The notes beneath the pieces were generated by a model. That model was not told where the DNA came from. It made no database searches and was given only the letters and a program-made list of their open reading frames with translations. Position numbers and translations under genes: made by a program. Of a stretch of 64,000 nucleotides of DNA, positions 31,173 to 42,164 are shown piece after piece. This stretch comes from Dipteris shenzhenensis (Eukaryota > Polypodiophyta > Polypodiopsida > Gleicheniales), in assembly GCA_047967505.1 (NCBI GenBank), contig CM106539.1. The stretch is one strand, 5' to 3'. Numbering within the stretch: the stretch's first letter is position 1; each line of letters opens with the position of its first letter.

Positions 31173-33150
31173 ATGTGTTTTTTTTGTGCATGCGCCAGCC
31201 AGCGCACAGGTTCTAGCACCACTATTCGTATGCAGATAGAGATGCTGAGAGCTGAGATGAGGGCACTGCAGGATGCTAGGGCACCCCCTCACTTGGTTGC
31301 GAGCCTGGATTCAGTTATTGAGTCTCTGAGTCGATTGGACACAGTTGAGGACGTTGTGGATAGCTTTCAGGCACAGGCTGAGGCGGAGATCACTGGTGGT
31401 GGCTTGGATTGAAGAGCCATTCGACAGTTGTTTGAGCGGGAGTCACATCACAGGGAGGCCTTGGAGGACATGTTTTGGGATGGTCACACCGAGGCGATGC
31501 GACCACGATCAGGGCTCCCCTTGCATATTTTACGGTGTAGGCACCCCATCATAGCAGCACACATTTATCCGAGATATCTTGCTGCAAATGGTGGTCGATT
31601 GCCTCACAACCGCCAGATAGCCAGGTCGTTTGCCATGCAGCTTTACGCTGAGTTTGTCCTTGGTCATCGGGTGGACTACCTCAGTACCCGTCCAGGAGCG
31701 GGACGTGGTAGGATGGGGCGTCAGGAGCGTCAGATTGTAGGTGTTCGGCGTCGACGCGAGGGACCAGAGTTGCACACCATCCCTGCACCGGCATTGCGAG
31801 CGGTGGGAGGACAGATTAGGGGGGATGTTCATTCAGTGGCATCATCCTTGCAGCACATGGTCTCTGCCCTATCGAGATCTATTGTGATTCCACCTCCCCC
31901 ACCTCGATCATCGATGGAGCATCCCACATCTACACCACCTCCCACATCTACGGCGCCTCAGCACGAGTTGGAGGCTCGAGACAGATGCATTGCAGAGTTG
32001 GAGGCATTGTTGGCCGAGTCTAGGGACGAGGTTAGTTATTTTGATTATGTTAGTTTATTTTTTTGTAGCGTGTTTTGAACTGAAGTTTTTTGGTTAATTC
32101 TCACCATGTACGCGACATGTTTGCATTGCAGGCACATCTATTGCGTCAGGAGATGGAGTCTCGCGTCGTACGACTATTGCAGACAGATTTGGAGAAGCAG
32201 AGGATTCGGACACGCATAGCATACCATCGCGCAGAGCACTATATTTTGCAGTTGAGGCATATTAGTCGTGATCTGCCGTCGCGCCATAGGATCGACCCCA
32301 GTGTGGCCCTATACCCTGCTCCTCCTCTGTAGATGTGCTGACTAGGACACCCATAGACGCAGCAGTCGTAGCGAGGCTTCCTACTGCCACTTGTGTCCTC
32401 TGCCACGAGGACTTTGACACCGGAGGGTGGTTTGGACTAGGGTGCGGCCACATCGCACATCTCCATTGCATGACCCGCCACATGGTGGCACGTTCTGTGT
32501 GCCCTGTATGCTTTGCTGACATTGATGTGGCGACATACAGAGGACTGGGCATGGATGATCTATATCCTGGTCATCGTCAGGCTGTTGATCCATTCGCCCC
32601 TGTAGTCTTGACAGAGCACTACAGGGAGGAGGCACAGAGAGCATTGCTGATGTAGGAGAGTGCGGATACATCGGTGGTTGCATCATGCGTTCCACGACGC
32701 TTTTCGTACGGTGATTTCATGCCAGGTGACGAGGCACGAGCAAAGGAGGCACGCCGGATTGAGCGAGAGGCAGAGCTGCAGACATCATTGCAACAGTGGG
32801 TGGAGCAGCAGCTAGGGCAGGGCCGAGACCAGTGTCTTTCACATGTAGAGACGATTACTCGCGCTGGATTTGAGGCACGAGTATTTGCAGATGCACGGCT
32901 ATGGGAGCTGAGATGCACGTACATAGAGGAGGCGAGGGAGGCAGAGATGGCAGCAGTGGCACATGCAACATGCCCTCCTCTTCATTAGGATGAGGCTGGC
33001 CCATCTCATGTAGGTGATGAGGCTGGCCCATCTGAGCCGGCTTTGCCTGAGGGCACACAGCAGACGGTTGGGTAGTGGGTCATACAGGAGCCACGTCAGC
33101 GTTCCACTAGAGGATCATATGTAGAGTTATCAGATTCGGATTCAGATTGA
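31173..33150 (+). pseudogene. RING-H2 and coiled-coil gene of unknown function, decayed
   Basis: GC-rich coding sequence in AT-rich surroundings. Exon 1 ends GAG at 32030, then a 101-bp GT..AG intron (32031-32131), then exon 2 in phase. Exon 1 codes a helical start (about MQIEMLRAEMRALQ), a GGLD[TGA]RAIRQ site, an Arg-rich RPGAGRGRMGRQ segment, a Pro-rich stretch and an ELEALLAESRDE coiled coil continuing in exon 2 (LLRQEMESRVVRLLQTDLEKQ). In another frame a RING-H2 finger follows (32392-32511), then an Arg/Glu/Ala-rich helical region and an acidic SDSDSD tail ending at 33150. In-frame stops: TGA 31410; TAG 32330, 32653, 32986 and 33073. One frameshift near 32290-32330. Not recognised as a known family. 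Confidence 0.55.
32392..32511 (+). other. RING-H2 zinc finger domain
   Basis: Spacing C-x2-C-x13-C-x-H-x2-H-x2-C-x10-C-x2-C, with CVLC, CGH, HLHC and CPVC, all eight zinc ligands present. A Trp and Gly precede the third ligand. RING-H2 fingers typically recruit E2 ubiquitin-conjugating enzymes; that role is inferred only from the motif. Confidence 0.85.
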
Positions 33151-34896
33151 TTGTTTAGGCTTCACACGTTTCTTGTATAGGGATGCACTTTTGCAGCATG
33201 ATGATGATGATGTACAGATTCATTTTGGTACTTTCATGATATTGTTCACACTTTTATGATGTATGAGCATTTTCGTACTTTCATGATGTTCTTCACACTT
33301 TGTTTATCTCAGTTTATCTCAGTTTATAGTTTGTTTAATACATAAGGTATTTAAAAAAGAATGCCATGTGAAGTAATTGTAAACATTAAACATTAAACAT
33401 ATCAAAATTCATCTTTTTTTGTATGAAAATTTTATTTTGCTGATAAAAGTTTTTCATTTTTTAAACAAAAATTTTATTCTATTCATGTTTGTCAATAAAG
33501 TGTGTTTCAAAATCCAAATTTTCATCAATTTTTCAAAAAGACAACTATTGTCATATTCATGCTTCCAAATCTAGCCTTCCGATCTTAATATCAAAATATG
33601 TTGAAATTCAACCATTTGATAAACTAATTTGTATAAAAAGAAAATTACTTTTTTTAGACAATGCCATAGCCCAATGTAAAATTGTTTCATCAAATGAAAT
33701 TAGATATTAAAGTAACATCAATTTTACCAACTTTCAATTTATGCTATTTATAAAAAGTATTCTAGAAATGTATATTGGTACAAAACTTATCCATGACTCC
33801 GAGGGCAATGTTGTTACCTATGTGTAAATCAATTGATAAAAAATTATTTCAACACCAATGAACTTGAGGGAATGTGTGATCTAGAGATACTTAAACAACA
33901 TGACAAAAGGAAAAAATTCGAGAAATCACCAATGTGTGGACATGCTTAGTTTGTAGGGAGTAGAAATTCTTGTATATGGATTTGATATGGGCACTTGCAT
34001 AGAAAACAATTGGCATTTCAAAGAAAAAGCTCTAGCAACTCTCTTAGTTGAATGAAGCAGTTTCTTCTCCTTTGCAATTTGTCATGTTTTTTAAATTAAA
34101 GGAGAGAATACTTTTTGCAAATGATAATACTAGACATTTTTAGGTTCTACAATAAAATATAAGTAATATTTTATGCATTCTTTTTTCACAATTCTAGTTT
34201 TTTAATATTATTGACATGAAGCGTATATTTTGTCCCTACAATTTTTAAAAAATATAAAATTTTTGGGGATTTTTTTCAAAAATGGAGTTAGACTTGTCCT
34301 TTGCATGATTTTGCTGTTATTTATTATGACTCAGTGTTTAATTTGTCTCTTATTGTTAACAATACTTGTGCTAATTGGTGATCAAAGAAAACAAGACCTA
34401 ATTATTTGTCATATTCGAACCACAATCACATGTGCCTTCCAAATCACAATCGCATATGCCTTCCAAGTTTCTAAGGACTATTTCAATTTCCTTAATATGA
34501 CATTTGCCAATGCACCAATCTAATTATTATGCATGTATAAAAGATAATGAAGATAAAGAAGAGAAATCAACACAATTGGCAATTAATGCATGTATATGGG
34601 AATACAAGGAAGGTGTGGCATGCTAGCCCACCATTTTATTTCACTATTTTCTTTTGCATTTAGTGGTTTATGTACAAGAGAAAGGATTGGTGGTTGGTAT
34701 AAGGAAAAGTGTTGGTATTTGGTTTATGTAAAAAGAAAGGGTTGTTGTGGCTATGCACCAAAAAAATATACACATATTAACAATCCCACTTCTCCCTCTT
34801 AAACTCTACTCATGTATGGGAGTACAAGGAAGGTGTGACATGTTAGGCCACAATTTAATTTTACTATTTTCTTTTGACTTTGGTGGTACGCTAACG
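33151..34896. other. AT-rich, no gene recognised
   Basis: Low-GC sequence with short frames only. A degenerate direct duplication is visible: ATGGGAATACAAGGAAGGTG near 34596 and ATGGGAGTACAAGGAAGGTG near 34813, each followed by a related CTATTTTCTTTTG stretch (unit about 216 bp). Confidence 0.5.
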
Positions 34897-36021
34897 TGTA
34901 GTCGTGCTAGTAGGGATTGCTTCTACGTCGCGCAAACCAAATCAGTTGGAGACCAAATCTTGCGTGGATGTACGTCTAGGGTAACCTAAGAGGCGTGTGA
35001 AGTTTCATCCCCAACAGGGTTTAGGATTTAGGGTCCAGGGTTTAGGGTTTAGGGTTTAGGGTTTAGTCGTGCTAGTAGGGATTGCTTCTACGTGGCGCAA
35101 ACCAAATCAGTTAGAGACCAAATCTTGCGTGGATGTACATCTAGGGAGCTTAAGAGGCGTGTGAAGTTTCGTCCCCAACAGGGTTTAGGATTTAGGGTCC
35201 AGGGTTTAGGGTTTAGGGTTTAGGGTTTAGTCGTGCTAGTAGGGATTGCTTCTACGTGGCGCAAACCAAATCAGTTAGACCAAATCTTGCGTTGATGTAC
35301 GTCTAGGGTAGCCTAAGAGGCGTGTGAAGTTTCGTCCCCAACAGGGTTTAGGATTTAGGGTCCAGGGTTTAGGGTCTAGGGTTTAGTCGTGCTAGTAGGG
35401 ATTGCTTCTACGTGGCACAAACCAAATCAGTTGGAGACCAAATCTTGTGTGGATATACATCTAGGGTAGCCTAAGAGGCGTGTGAAGTTTTGTCCCCAAC
35501 AGGGTTTAGGATCTAGGGTCTAGGGTTTAGGGTTTAGGGTTTAGTCATGCTAGTAGGGATTGCTTCTACGTGGTGCAAACCAAATCAGTTGGAGACCAAA
35601 TCTTGCGTGGATGTATGTATAGGGTAGCCTAAGAGGCATGTGAAGTCTCATCCCCAACAGGGTTTAGGATTTAGGGTCCAGGGTTTAGGGTTTAGGGTTT
35701 AAGGTTTAGCCGTGCTAGTAGGGATTGCTTCTACGTGGTGCAAACAAAATCAGTTGGAGACCAAATCTTGCGTGGATGTATGTCTAGGGTAGCCTAAGAG
35801 GCATGTGAAGTTTCGTACCCAACAGGGTTTAGGATTTAGGGTCCAGGGTTTAGGGTTTAGGGTTTAGTCGTGCTAGTAGAAATTGTAAAAATGTATGCAT
35901 TTGTCCTTCCACATGGCACATACCAAATCAGTTGGAGACCAAATCTTGCGTGGATGTACGTTTAGGGTAGCCTAAGAGGCATGTGAAGTCTCGTCCCCAA
36001 CAGATAAGTCCACGTGCGTAT
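34897..36021. repeat. satellite, telomere-fused variant (~160-bp monomer)
   Basis: Seven monomers, with GCTAGTAG at about 34907, 35071, 35235, 35391, 35549, 35714 and 35872 (spacing 156-165 bp). Each has TCGTGCTAGTAGGGATTG, a CAAACCAAATCAGTTGGAGACC block, TAGGGTAGCCTAAGAGGC and CCCCAACAG, and the first six are closed by about 45 bp of GGGTTTAGGATTTAGGGTCC plus TTTAGGG repeats. This telomere-like part replaces the GATAAGTCCA..CATACG segment of the related 187-bp monomer at 53-59 kb, which reappears at the right edge. The array stops where copia RNase H sequence begins. Confidence 0.93.
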
Positions 36022-36035
36022 AGTGGACAGAGCAG

Positions 36036-37313
36036 GCCGTGCCTCACGCAGGCTTGCCAGATGGACAAGTGGCCATGCACCTCAATGTCCTTTGTTCTAG
36101 CATGATAGATGGGGTTATTTTCCAAGTGTATACTGCTCATGTTGTCACAATAAATGACAACTGGCCCATCTGTAGACTGATGCATATCATAAAGTAGCTT
36201 ATGCAACCAAGCTACCTCACATGCAGCCATTGCTGCACCCCTGTACTCAGCCTCTGTGCTTGACAAGGCAACTGTAGGCTATTTCTTGCTGCTCCAAGTG
36301 ACTGCAGCACTCCCAAAAGAGAACACATATCCACTCGTAGATCGTCTATCAGAAATACTACCAGCCCAATCAGCATCAGTGTATCCATGCAATTGTATCT
36401 GAACCCTAGTCTCATAAAATAGTCCATATTGCAATGTGGACTTCACATACCTGAGTATGCATCTAGCCGCATCCAAATGCGGTTTCCTTGGAGCCTGCAT
36501 AAACTAACTTACCAATCCAATAGCATAGCTCAAATCTGGCCTGGTAATAGTCCTATAAATCAAACTTCCTACTATGCATCTGTAAATAGTAGGGTCTTCC
36601 AGAAGCTCACCTGCATCTGCGCTCAGCTTCACATTCTGCTCCAAAGGAACTGAAATAGGCTTACAGCCTATCATCCCATATTTGGACAGCATGTCCAATC
36701 CATACTGCCTCTGCAAGAGCTGTATCCCACTTGGGGATCTAATCACCTCAATGTCCAAGAAATAATGCAGCTCTCCCAAATCCTTCATTTAAAACTTCCG
36801 CTTCAATAGCATTTTCACATGAAGGATATCTTCATCACTATCACCTGTGATGATGAAATCATCAACATAAATGACAAGCAACATAATACCTTTCTCTGTT
36901 TTTCTCACATAAAGTGAGAAATGTGCCGTGGAAATCTAAAAGCCAATAGTGACAAGATACTGTCCTATCTTGTCAGACCATGCTCTAGGTGCTTGCTTCA
37001 AGCCATACAAGGCTTTCTTCAACCTGCAAACAACATGATGAACAACATGAACATAACCTGGTGGCTACTCCATAAAGACCTCTTCTTGCAAATCACCATG
37101 CGAGAAGGCATTCTTTACATCCATCTGATGTAAAGACCATCCCTTTGATGCAACCATAGCAATGACTGCTCTTACAGTTGCCATCCTTGCAACCGGACTG
37201 GATGTTTCTTCATAATCAATGCCATATGTTTGTGCATACCCTTTGACAACTAATCTTGCCTTGTATCTGTTCACAAAACCATCTGCATTGTGCTTCACCT
37301 TATAAACACACAC
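36036..37313 (-). pseudogene. copia A-related fragment (RT-RNase H)
   Basis: Minus strand. VYKVKHNADG at 37313 downward, KARLVVKGYAQTYGIDYEET, MDVKNAFSHGDLQEE, then a damaged stretch around 37020-37070, YVDDF at about 36853-36873, MKDLGELHYFLDIEVIRSPSG, YTDADWAGSISDRRSTSG and MSSTEAEYRGAAMAACEVAW down to about 36090. It lacks both LTRs, integrase and the end of RNase H. It is cut on the left by the satellite and on the right at 37313, where homology stops mid-codon block. Clearly the same family as copia A but older. Confidence 0.85.
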
Positions 37314-37603
37314 GAGCGCATGGCTAGGAGGCAGCGCCGTCTATTGTATCAGTTTTGTAGTAATTAAATTTTTTATTCTTCATACTATCTACTTTTCTCT
37401 CTTGCATACGAGATCCTCTTATCTGTTGAGCACAGATGTTGTATTATTTTCTTACAAGTCCTACCCTGACCACATACATCAAGGACTTTCTCCATTCTTA
37501 CTACTCCAACAATGCAAAGGTTGGCAAGTACGGTACAATCACTATATAGTAGAGTCCACTCAATATTATCCTCGATAGTACAGTCATTCAAAGGGATTTC
37601 TCA
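37314..37603. other. short spacer, no gene recognised
   Basis: Sequence between the copia fragment and the coiled-coil pseudogene. No terminal inverted repeat matching the CACTA end at 42164 was found here. Confidence 0.4.
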
Positions 37604-39632
37604 TTGCCAACAAAAAGTGGCAAATACCCTAAACAGCTAACTGATGCAAGGTTTCTTGAAGTACAATCTCTCCTCACCAAGGGCACACTGATCGATAGAG
37701 ACGGCATCTTGCTTCACACAATCCTTGACCGTCACCTTAAGGAAGCAGCACAATTCCTATCCACAATCTTGGGGGTGAAGTGCGGCAAAAATCGCTCCCT
37801 TCCACTCTGCACATTTGTTTTGCTGAGTAGGAAGCTAAAACAAGACTGGGTCCTGCACTTCATCATCTTCTTTACCAAACTCGATGGTTCTTCAGGCCAA
37901 AAATGTAAAATTCCACACTTATTAGATATATTCATCAAAACAGAACTACAAGAAAGAGAAATGACTATGCCCCAGTCACCAAAACCAATTGAGGAGTTGG
38001 AAATACCCTTCTCACTAGTATGGGAGCTGTCACCTACTTCTCCTACTATCACATTGATAAGTGCAGATGCCTTAGCAGAAATACCTATTTAGGAGGTCGA
38101 GATTGCAGAATTGCCCCACGAGATGCTACAGCTCCGTGCACAACTAGGTGCACAACTACAACCAATAAGTCTCCACCAACAGCAACAACTAGGGCTCGAG
38201 AGAAGATCGACACCTGAACTTGAGGAAAGATCGGCACCAAAGCCTGAGATTACATCAGCACTCGAACCGCCCATCGATGCCATGCTAGTCGATGAGCCAC
38301 AAGGGGAGCTAGTGCCAGATCAACAATATGACTATTGTACACAAGGGACTAAAATGCCATTGGAACAACCTCCCCCAAGTACTATAGAATCATCGGGATG
38401 TCTACATGGGCACCACTTGTATCAACAATATCGCCAGACCTCATCACCGTCCATCATTCTCCAACATCAAGCTAGCCAAATGATCCAAATGTCAGAACTA
38501 TTCACTATCTTGGCCAAGGAAGAATATGCAAGAGACTTGGAAATACAGACTAATCAGAAATCAAAGACCAATTCTAGGCAATTGCCATAGAGGTCAAGGC
38601 ACTTCGGGCACAGATAGATGAGGAGTTAGAAGAGTTGCGCATGAACCAAGCTCTTCAAGCTCAAGAGAAGGCAGTAAGGGATGTGACCTCCAACCTCCAC
38701 CAAAGTCAAACATAGCTGACTGTGGCAGTAGAAGCAATGGCAATCCTACAGACCTACTGTAACTCCTTGACATCTGCACATGTGCAATAGACGGAGGTAG
38801 TGGCACAAGCTCGACTCACTCTAATTCACAAAGAAGAAGAACTCCAAGATTGCAAAGACAAGCTTGAAGACATGAAACAATCTTTGGCAGTACGTGACTT
38901 TAGCATTGATGAGCTTACAAGGGAATGCAGAATCTTAAAATACCAACTTGCTAGAGTTCAAGAGGCCAGCACTTAACAAGCACAAGTCTTGGACCAATGG
39001 TCCAATACCACTAAAGACATTCCTCAATAGGCAAAGGTCACCTTGCAAATGAGAAAGCTTAAGGAGGCATACACAACCATCTACCATCAATACAAAGAAA
39101 AAATGAATGAGATGCACTCCCAAAAATAATCATCTCCAAGCTTGAACTCCAATTGCTAGTGCACAACAATCAGACATTGGAAGACAACACCAATGACGCC
39201 CCACTACAATGCATAACACTGATGTACCAAGAGCTTGTGGCTGCTCTACAAGTGGATGATCACCTCAACGCATGCGTGCTTATCCAATGGAAGCAACTAC
39301 AAATCAAGATCGTATCTACTCATCCAACGATCAACTGGGAATGTTCAATCGGGACTAAAACCCTACTGATAATTTGCCAAGACTTGTTTGAAGATGAGAG
39401 AAATATCTTCTGCCTGTCTACACATGCTGGGTTTATAACACTCAGGATGGATGCTTTCATTGCATATGTCTGCCTCATGGGTAGTCCACCCCTCAGGGTT
39501 ATTGCAGGTTTGTTGCCATTGCTACAAAGGAGAGGGAGAGGATGGGTTGCAAGGTTGGAGGTGAGGGGAGGAGGAGTTGTAAGGTTAGGACATGCTTTTG
39601 GACGTGGAGTGCAAAGAAGCATGGACACTTGA
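37604..39632 (+). pseudogene. long coiled-coil protein, decayed
   Basis: One frame runs from 37604 to about 38550 with a single TAG (38090-38092). It codes a KQLTDARFLEVQSLL start, a KNRSLPLCTFVLLSRKLKQDW segment and a Gln-rich region. The coil then continues in another frame (about 38550-39129) with stops TAA 38551, TAG 38575, TAG 38713, TAG 38788, TAA 38974, TAG 39028 and TAA 39127. The heptad-rich sequence reads straight through all of these (for example EVKALRAQIDEELEELR). A third frame from about 39130 to 39632 adds ELQLLVHNNQTLED and more. Composition suggests a structural or DNA-binding accessory protein. It may be part of the transposon whose CACTA end is at 42164. No family assigned. 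Confidence 0.5.
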
Positions 39633-39715
39633 GATAAATGCTTGGAATACCAAAGTAGACTCAACACAATGTCCCAAAGAGTGTGGGCTTCATTCCATTA
39701 TGGGGTATTTATACA

Positions 39716-39975
39716 AGTTGGAGAGCTTCTCTCTCTACATATAGGAATTGCAACACATTCTCTCTCTACATGTAGAAGTCGTATGTAGAAGTTGTAACAC
39801 AAAGTTGTAACACATTCTCTTTCTACATGTAGAAGTCGTATGTAGAAGTTGTAACACATTCTCTTTCTACATGTAGAAGTCGTATGTAGAAGTTGTAGCA
39901 CAAAGTTGTAACACATTCTCTTTCTACATGTACAAGTCGTAACACAAAGTTGTAACACATTATCTTTCTACATAA
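39716..39975. repeat. minisatellite CTCTTTCTACATGTAGAAG
   Basis: About five units of roughly 40-65 bp built from TTGTAACACATTCTCTTTCTACATGTAGAAGTCGTATGTAGAAG, some with an extra ACAAAGTTGTAACAC. Each unit contains the palindrome CTACATGTAG. Confidence 0.85.
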
Positions 39976-40786
39976 GTCCATGTTGGCATAGAGTCAACAA
40001 GTATCTTTGGAAAGATCAAACATGGTATAATGACTTTAAAGGATATACTTTTGTAGATAGATTTGTGAATCATGTTACACAGGAAAGCAAGATAAAAGGA
40101 CATGGTCTTGGTAACACAATCTTTTCTTGTAGACAAGGTACCAAGAGGAGATGAGTCAATTCTTCCAAGAGTAGACATTCAGCTTGAGATGGGCCAAGGT
40201 AGGTTTAAGAGCAAAATGCAGGAAGTCTCCAAGAGCAACTGGGTAGCAAGAGGGAAATATACAACAAGCTACTCCAAAACCACTCCCAGTTGAGCCAAAT
40301 GCATACCGAGCTACATACAAACTTTGGCAATCTCCAATATGATGTCTTCATGCCCAAAACAATCACTCCCAAGTCTAGAGTGAGCTCCTAGCTATTACAA
40401 GGAAGAACATCCAGTTGCAGCATGTAGTAAAGAATGCGCAACAAAGGGTCACTCGACCCATGGGAATACCAGGTGGCCCAGGAAAAAATAAAGATGCTCG
40501 AGAAGGAGGACAGCTAGCCATGTTAATATGCCACCAACAATGAAGATATAAGGGAGGAGAATGTGTGGCTTGAGAGGAAGTTGGAGCACTTCACCCAACT
40601 ACAATCCCTCATCCATCTCCTCCAAGATCCCGATGAACATCTCAACAAGCTACCCCGAAGATAGCCACTAGGCTAGGACTAATGGTCAGGCTATTGTGCA
40701 TGAACTTTCACGACTAAAAACTAGATGGTGTTGGGATAAGTATGGTCCACTCCTTCTGCCTTTGTCACTACCATCAGTCCTCCTTA
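39976..40786 (+). other. decayed coding-like stretch
   Basis: No intact frame. From about 40290 to 40670 pieces of helical, Gln/Glu/Leu-rich sequence are visible in the plus frames (for example ENVWLERKLEHFTQLQSLIHLLQ near 40560-40630), similar in style to the coiled-coil pseudogene upstream and possibly part of the same gene. Confidence 0.35.
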
Positions 40787-41621
40787 CCCAGTCGAGGACC
40801 TCTTCTATCAAATCACGGCTGCCGAAGAGATAATAGAAGATAGAAAGGGAAAAGTAGTGATGGCCACCATGAGGCGGTTGATGAGCCATCACTTCAAGAG
40901 TGGAATTGCTACTAATTGGCAGTATCAAGATGACCAAAAGAAGTAGGTGGTCATCGATGAATTAAAACAAAAATACCCTAACCTGCCAAATTGGGAGTTT
41001 AATGAGAATTATATGCGAGAGCGCATGGGTTTGGTCTTGAAGCATTGTAGATCAACCTTCCATACTTCCATCGCAAAGGGGATGGCTAAACCCAGCTGGG
41101 CAGACAAAGCTGATTGGAAGTTCTTCAAGAAGCAGAATAGGGACCATCCCGAAATGTTTGAGGGCCAGAGGAGGGCTACGAGGAGATGGCAAGACACTGT
41201 AGGTACTTTGAACTTTGGTGCAGGGGGACGGTTGGCATTCGAGGCAACCGTGGTAAGTCTACTTCTTCTCATTTAATGTATTGTTCTATTTGTTTTACTA
41301 CATATTACATGCAATTTATCTAACTCTAACTCTCGTAAATTGGATCCATAGCAAGCTACGATGGGTCATCTTCCTACAGATGTAGAGACGCGACGTGCGT
41401 TTTGCATAAAGAACAAAGCCGTAGTTTATTGAGCAAGAGGCAATGGGAGCGATGGTCGATTGGGCTGAGGTGGCTACTCGCATGGTATAAGCCTACTCCT
41501 ACTTGTATCTCACTTTTTAAATTGTTTTATTCTTTAAGTTCCAATCTAATTTTCAATTTATATGGTTCACTCTTAGGGTCAAAGCTCAAGCGTCCCATCA
41601 CTGAAGGCGAGCGATCACTAG
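40787..41621 (+). pseudogene. Ptta/En/Spm-like plant transposon protein
   Basis: Frame from about 40787 (VEDLFYQITAAEEIIEDRK) through a TAG at 40944-40946 (where Gln fits) to VIDELKQKYPNLPNWEFNENY, a WADKADWKFFKKQNRDHPEMFEGQRRATRRW block and GTLNFGAGG. A GT..AG intron follows (41253-41351, phase 0), then exon 2 (TRRAFCIKNKAVV, one frameshift, EAMGAMVDWAEVATRM). A second intron runs from about 41484 to 41576, and a short last exon carries GQSSSVPSLKASDH. The W..F.......F......A..RW block resembles the conserved part of plant Ptta/En/Spm transposase-24 type proteins. This fits the CACTA end 0.5 kb downstream. Confidence 0.55.
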
Positions 41622-41889
41622 GGCCAAGGATCTGACGCACGCGATGATTTGAATGACTAGTAGTAGTAGTAGTAGTAATAGCAGTTTGCATATACTTCAC
41701 CATGTATGTCATTTTGTATATCCGCTCGTTTGAGTGATTTTGTATCACCCTTTTTGAAGGGGTAATTAATTTGTAATAAACAATGTTGTATATGTTCGAC
41801 ATGTATATGCTTTGAGCAATTTTGTATCACTCTTTTTGCAAGGGAAATTTTGTAATAAAATTTTTTTTTTCTAATTACAAAAAAAAAAA

Positions 41890-42164
41890 CATTAATGGGG
41901 CAAAATAGGGCTTGCTATGGCCCTGTTTAGCCCCACTAATGCTTTTTTTAAAATTCTGTTAATCGTTGCTATATAGCGACATTTATCAGTGTTGCTATAT
42001 AGCGACGTTTATCAACGTCACTATATAGCGACGCTTTATAGCGACCGTTCTTTTTCGATGCTTTTAACGACTTTAGTAATGATGTTTGCGCCCGTTTTTT
42101 TAAAAAAAATTAAGGTAAAAAGCGTCGGTATTTTCGTCGGAAAAAGGGCCTATGCCTTGTAGTG
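41890..42164. mobile_element. CACTA-type terminus with subterminal repeats
   Basis: The segment ends ...GTAGTG at 42164; on the minus strand the terminus reads CACTACAAGGCATAGGCC, a typical CACTA terminal inverted repeat. Inside are three copies of a near-palindrome, GTTGCTATATAGCGAC at 41965 and 41991 and GTCACTATATAGCGAC at 42017, with a partial fourth near 42034, typical of subterminal transposase-binding repeats. A hairpin at 41890-41941 (CATTAATGGGGC / GCCCCACTAATG) lies further in. It abuts copia C at 42165. The expected 3-bp duplication would be CTC (42165-42167). I could not find the opposite terminus in the window. Confidence 0.75.

Noticed and set aside
39198-39215. CACTACAATGCATA as a CACTA terminus
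   Set aside because: It lies inside the coiled-coil pseudogene frame, preceded by CCC not CTC, and similarity stops after 14 bases.
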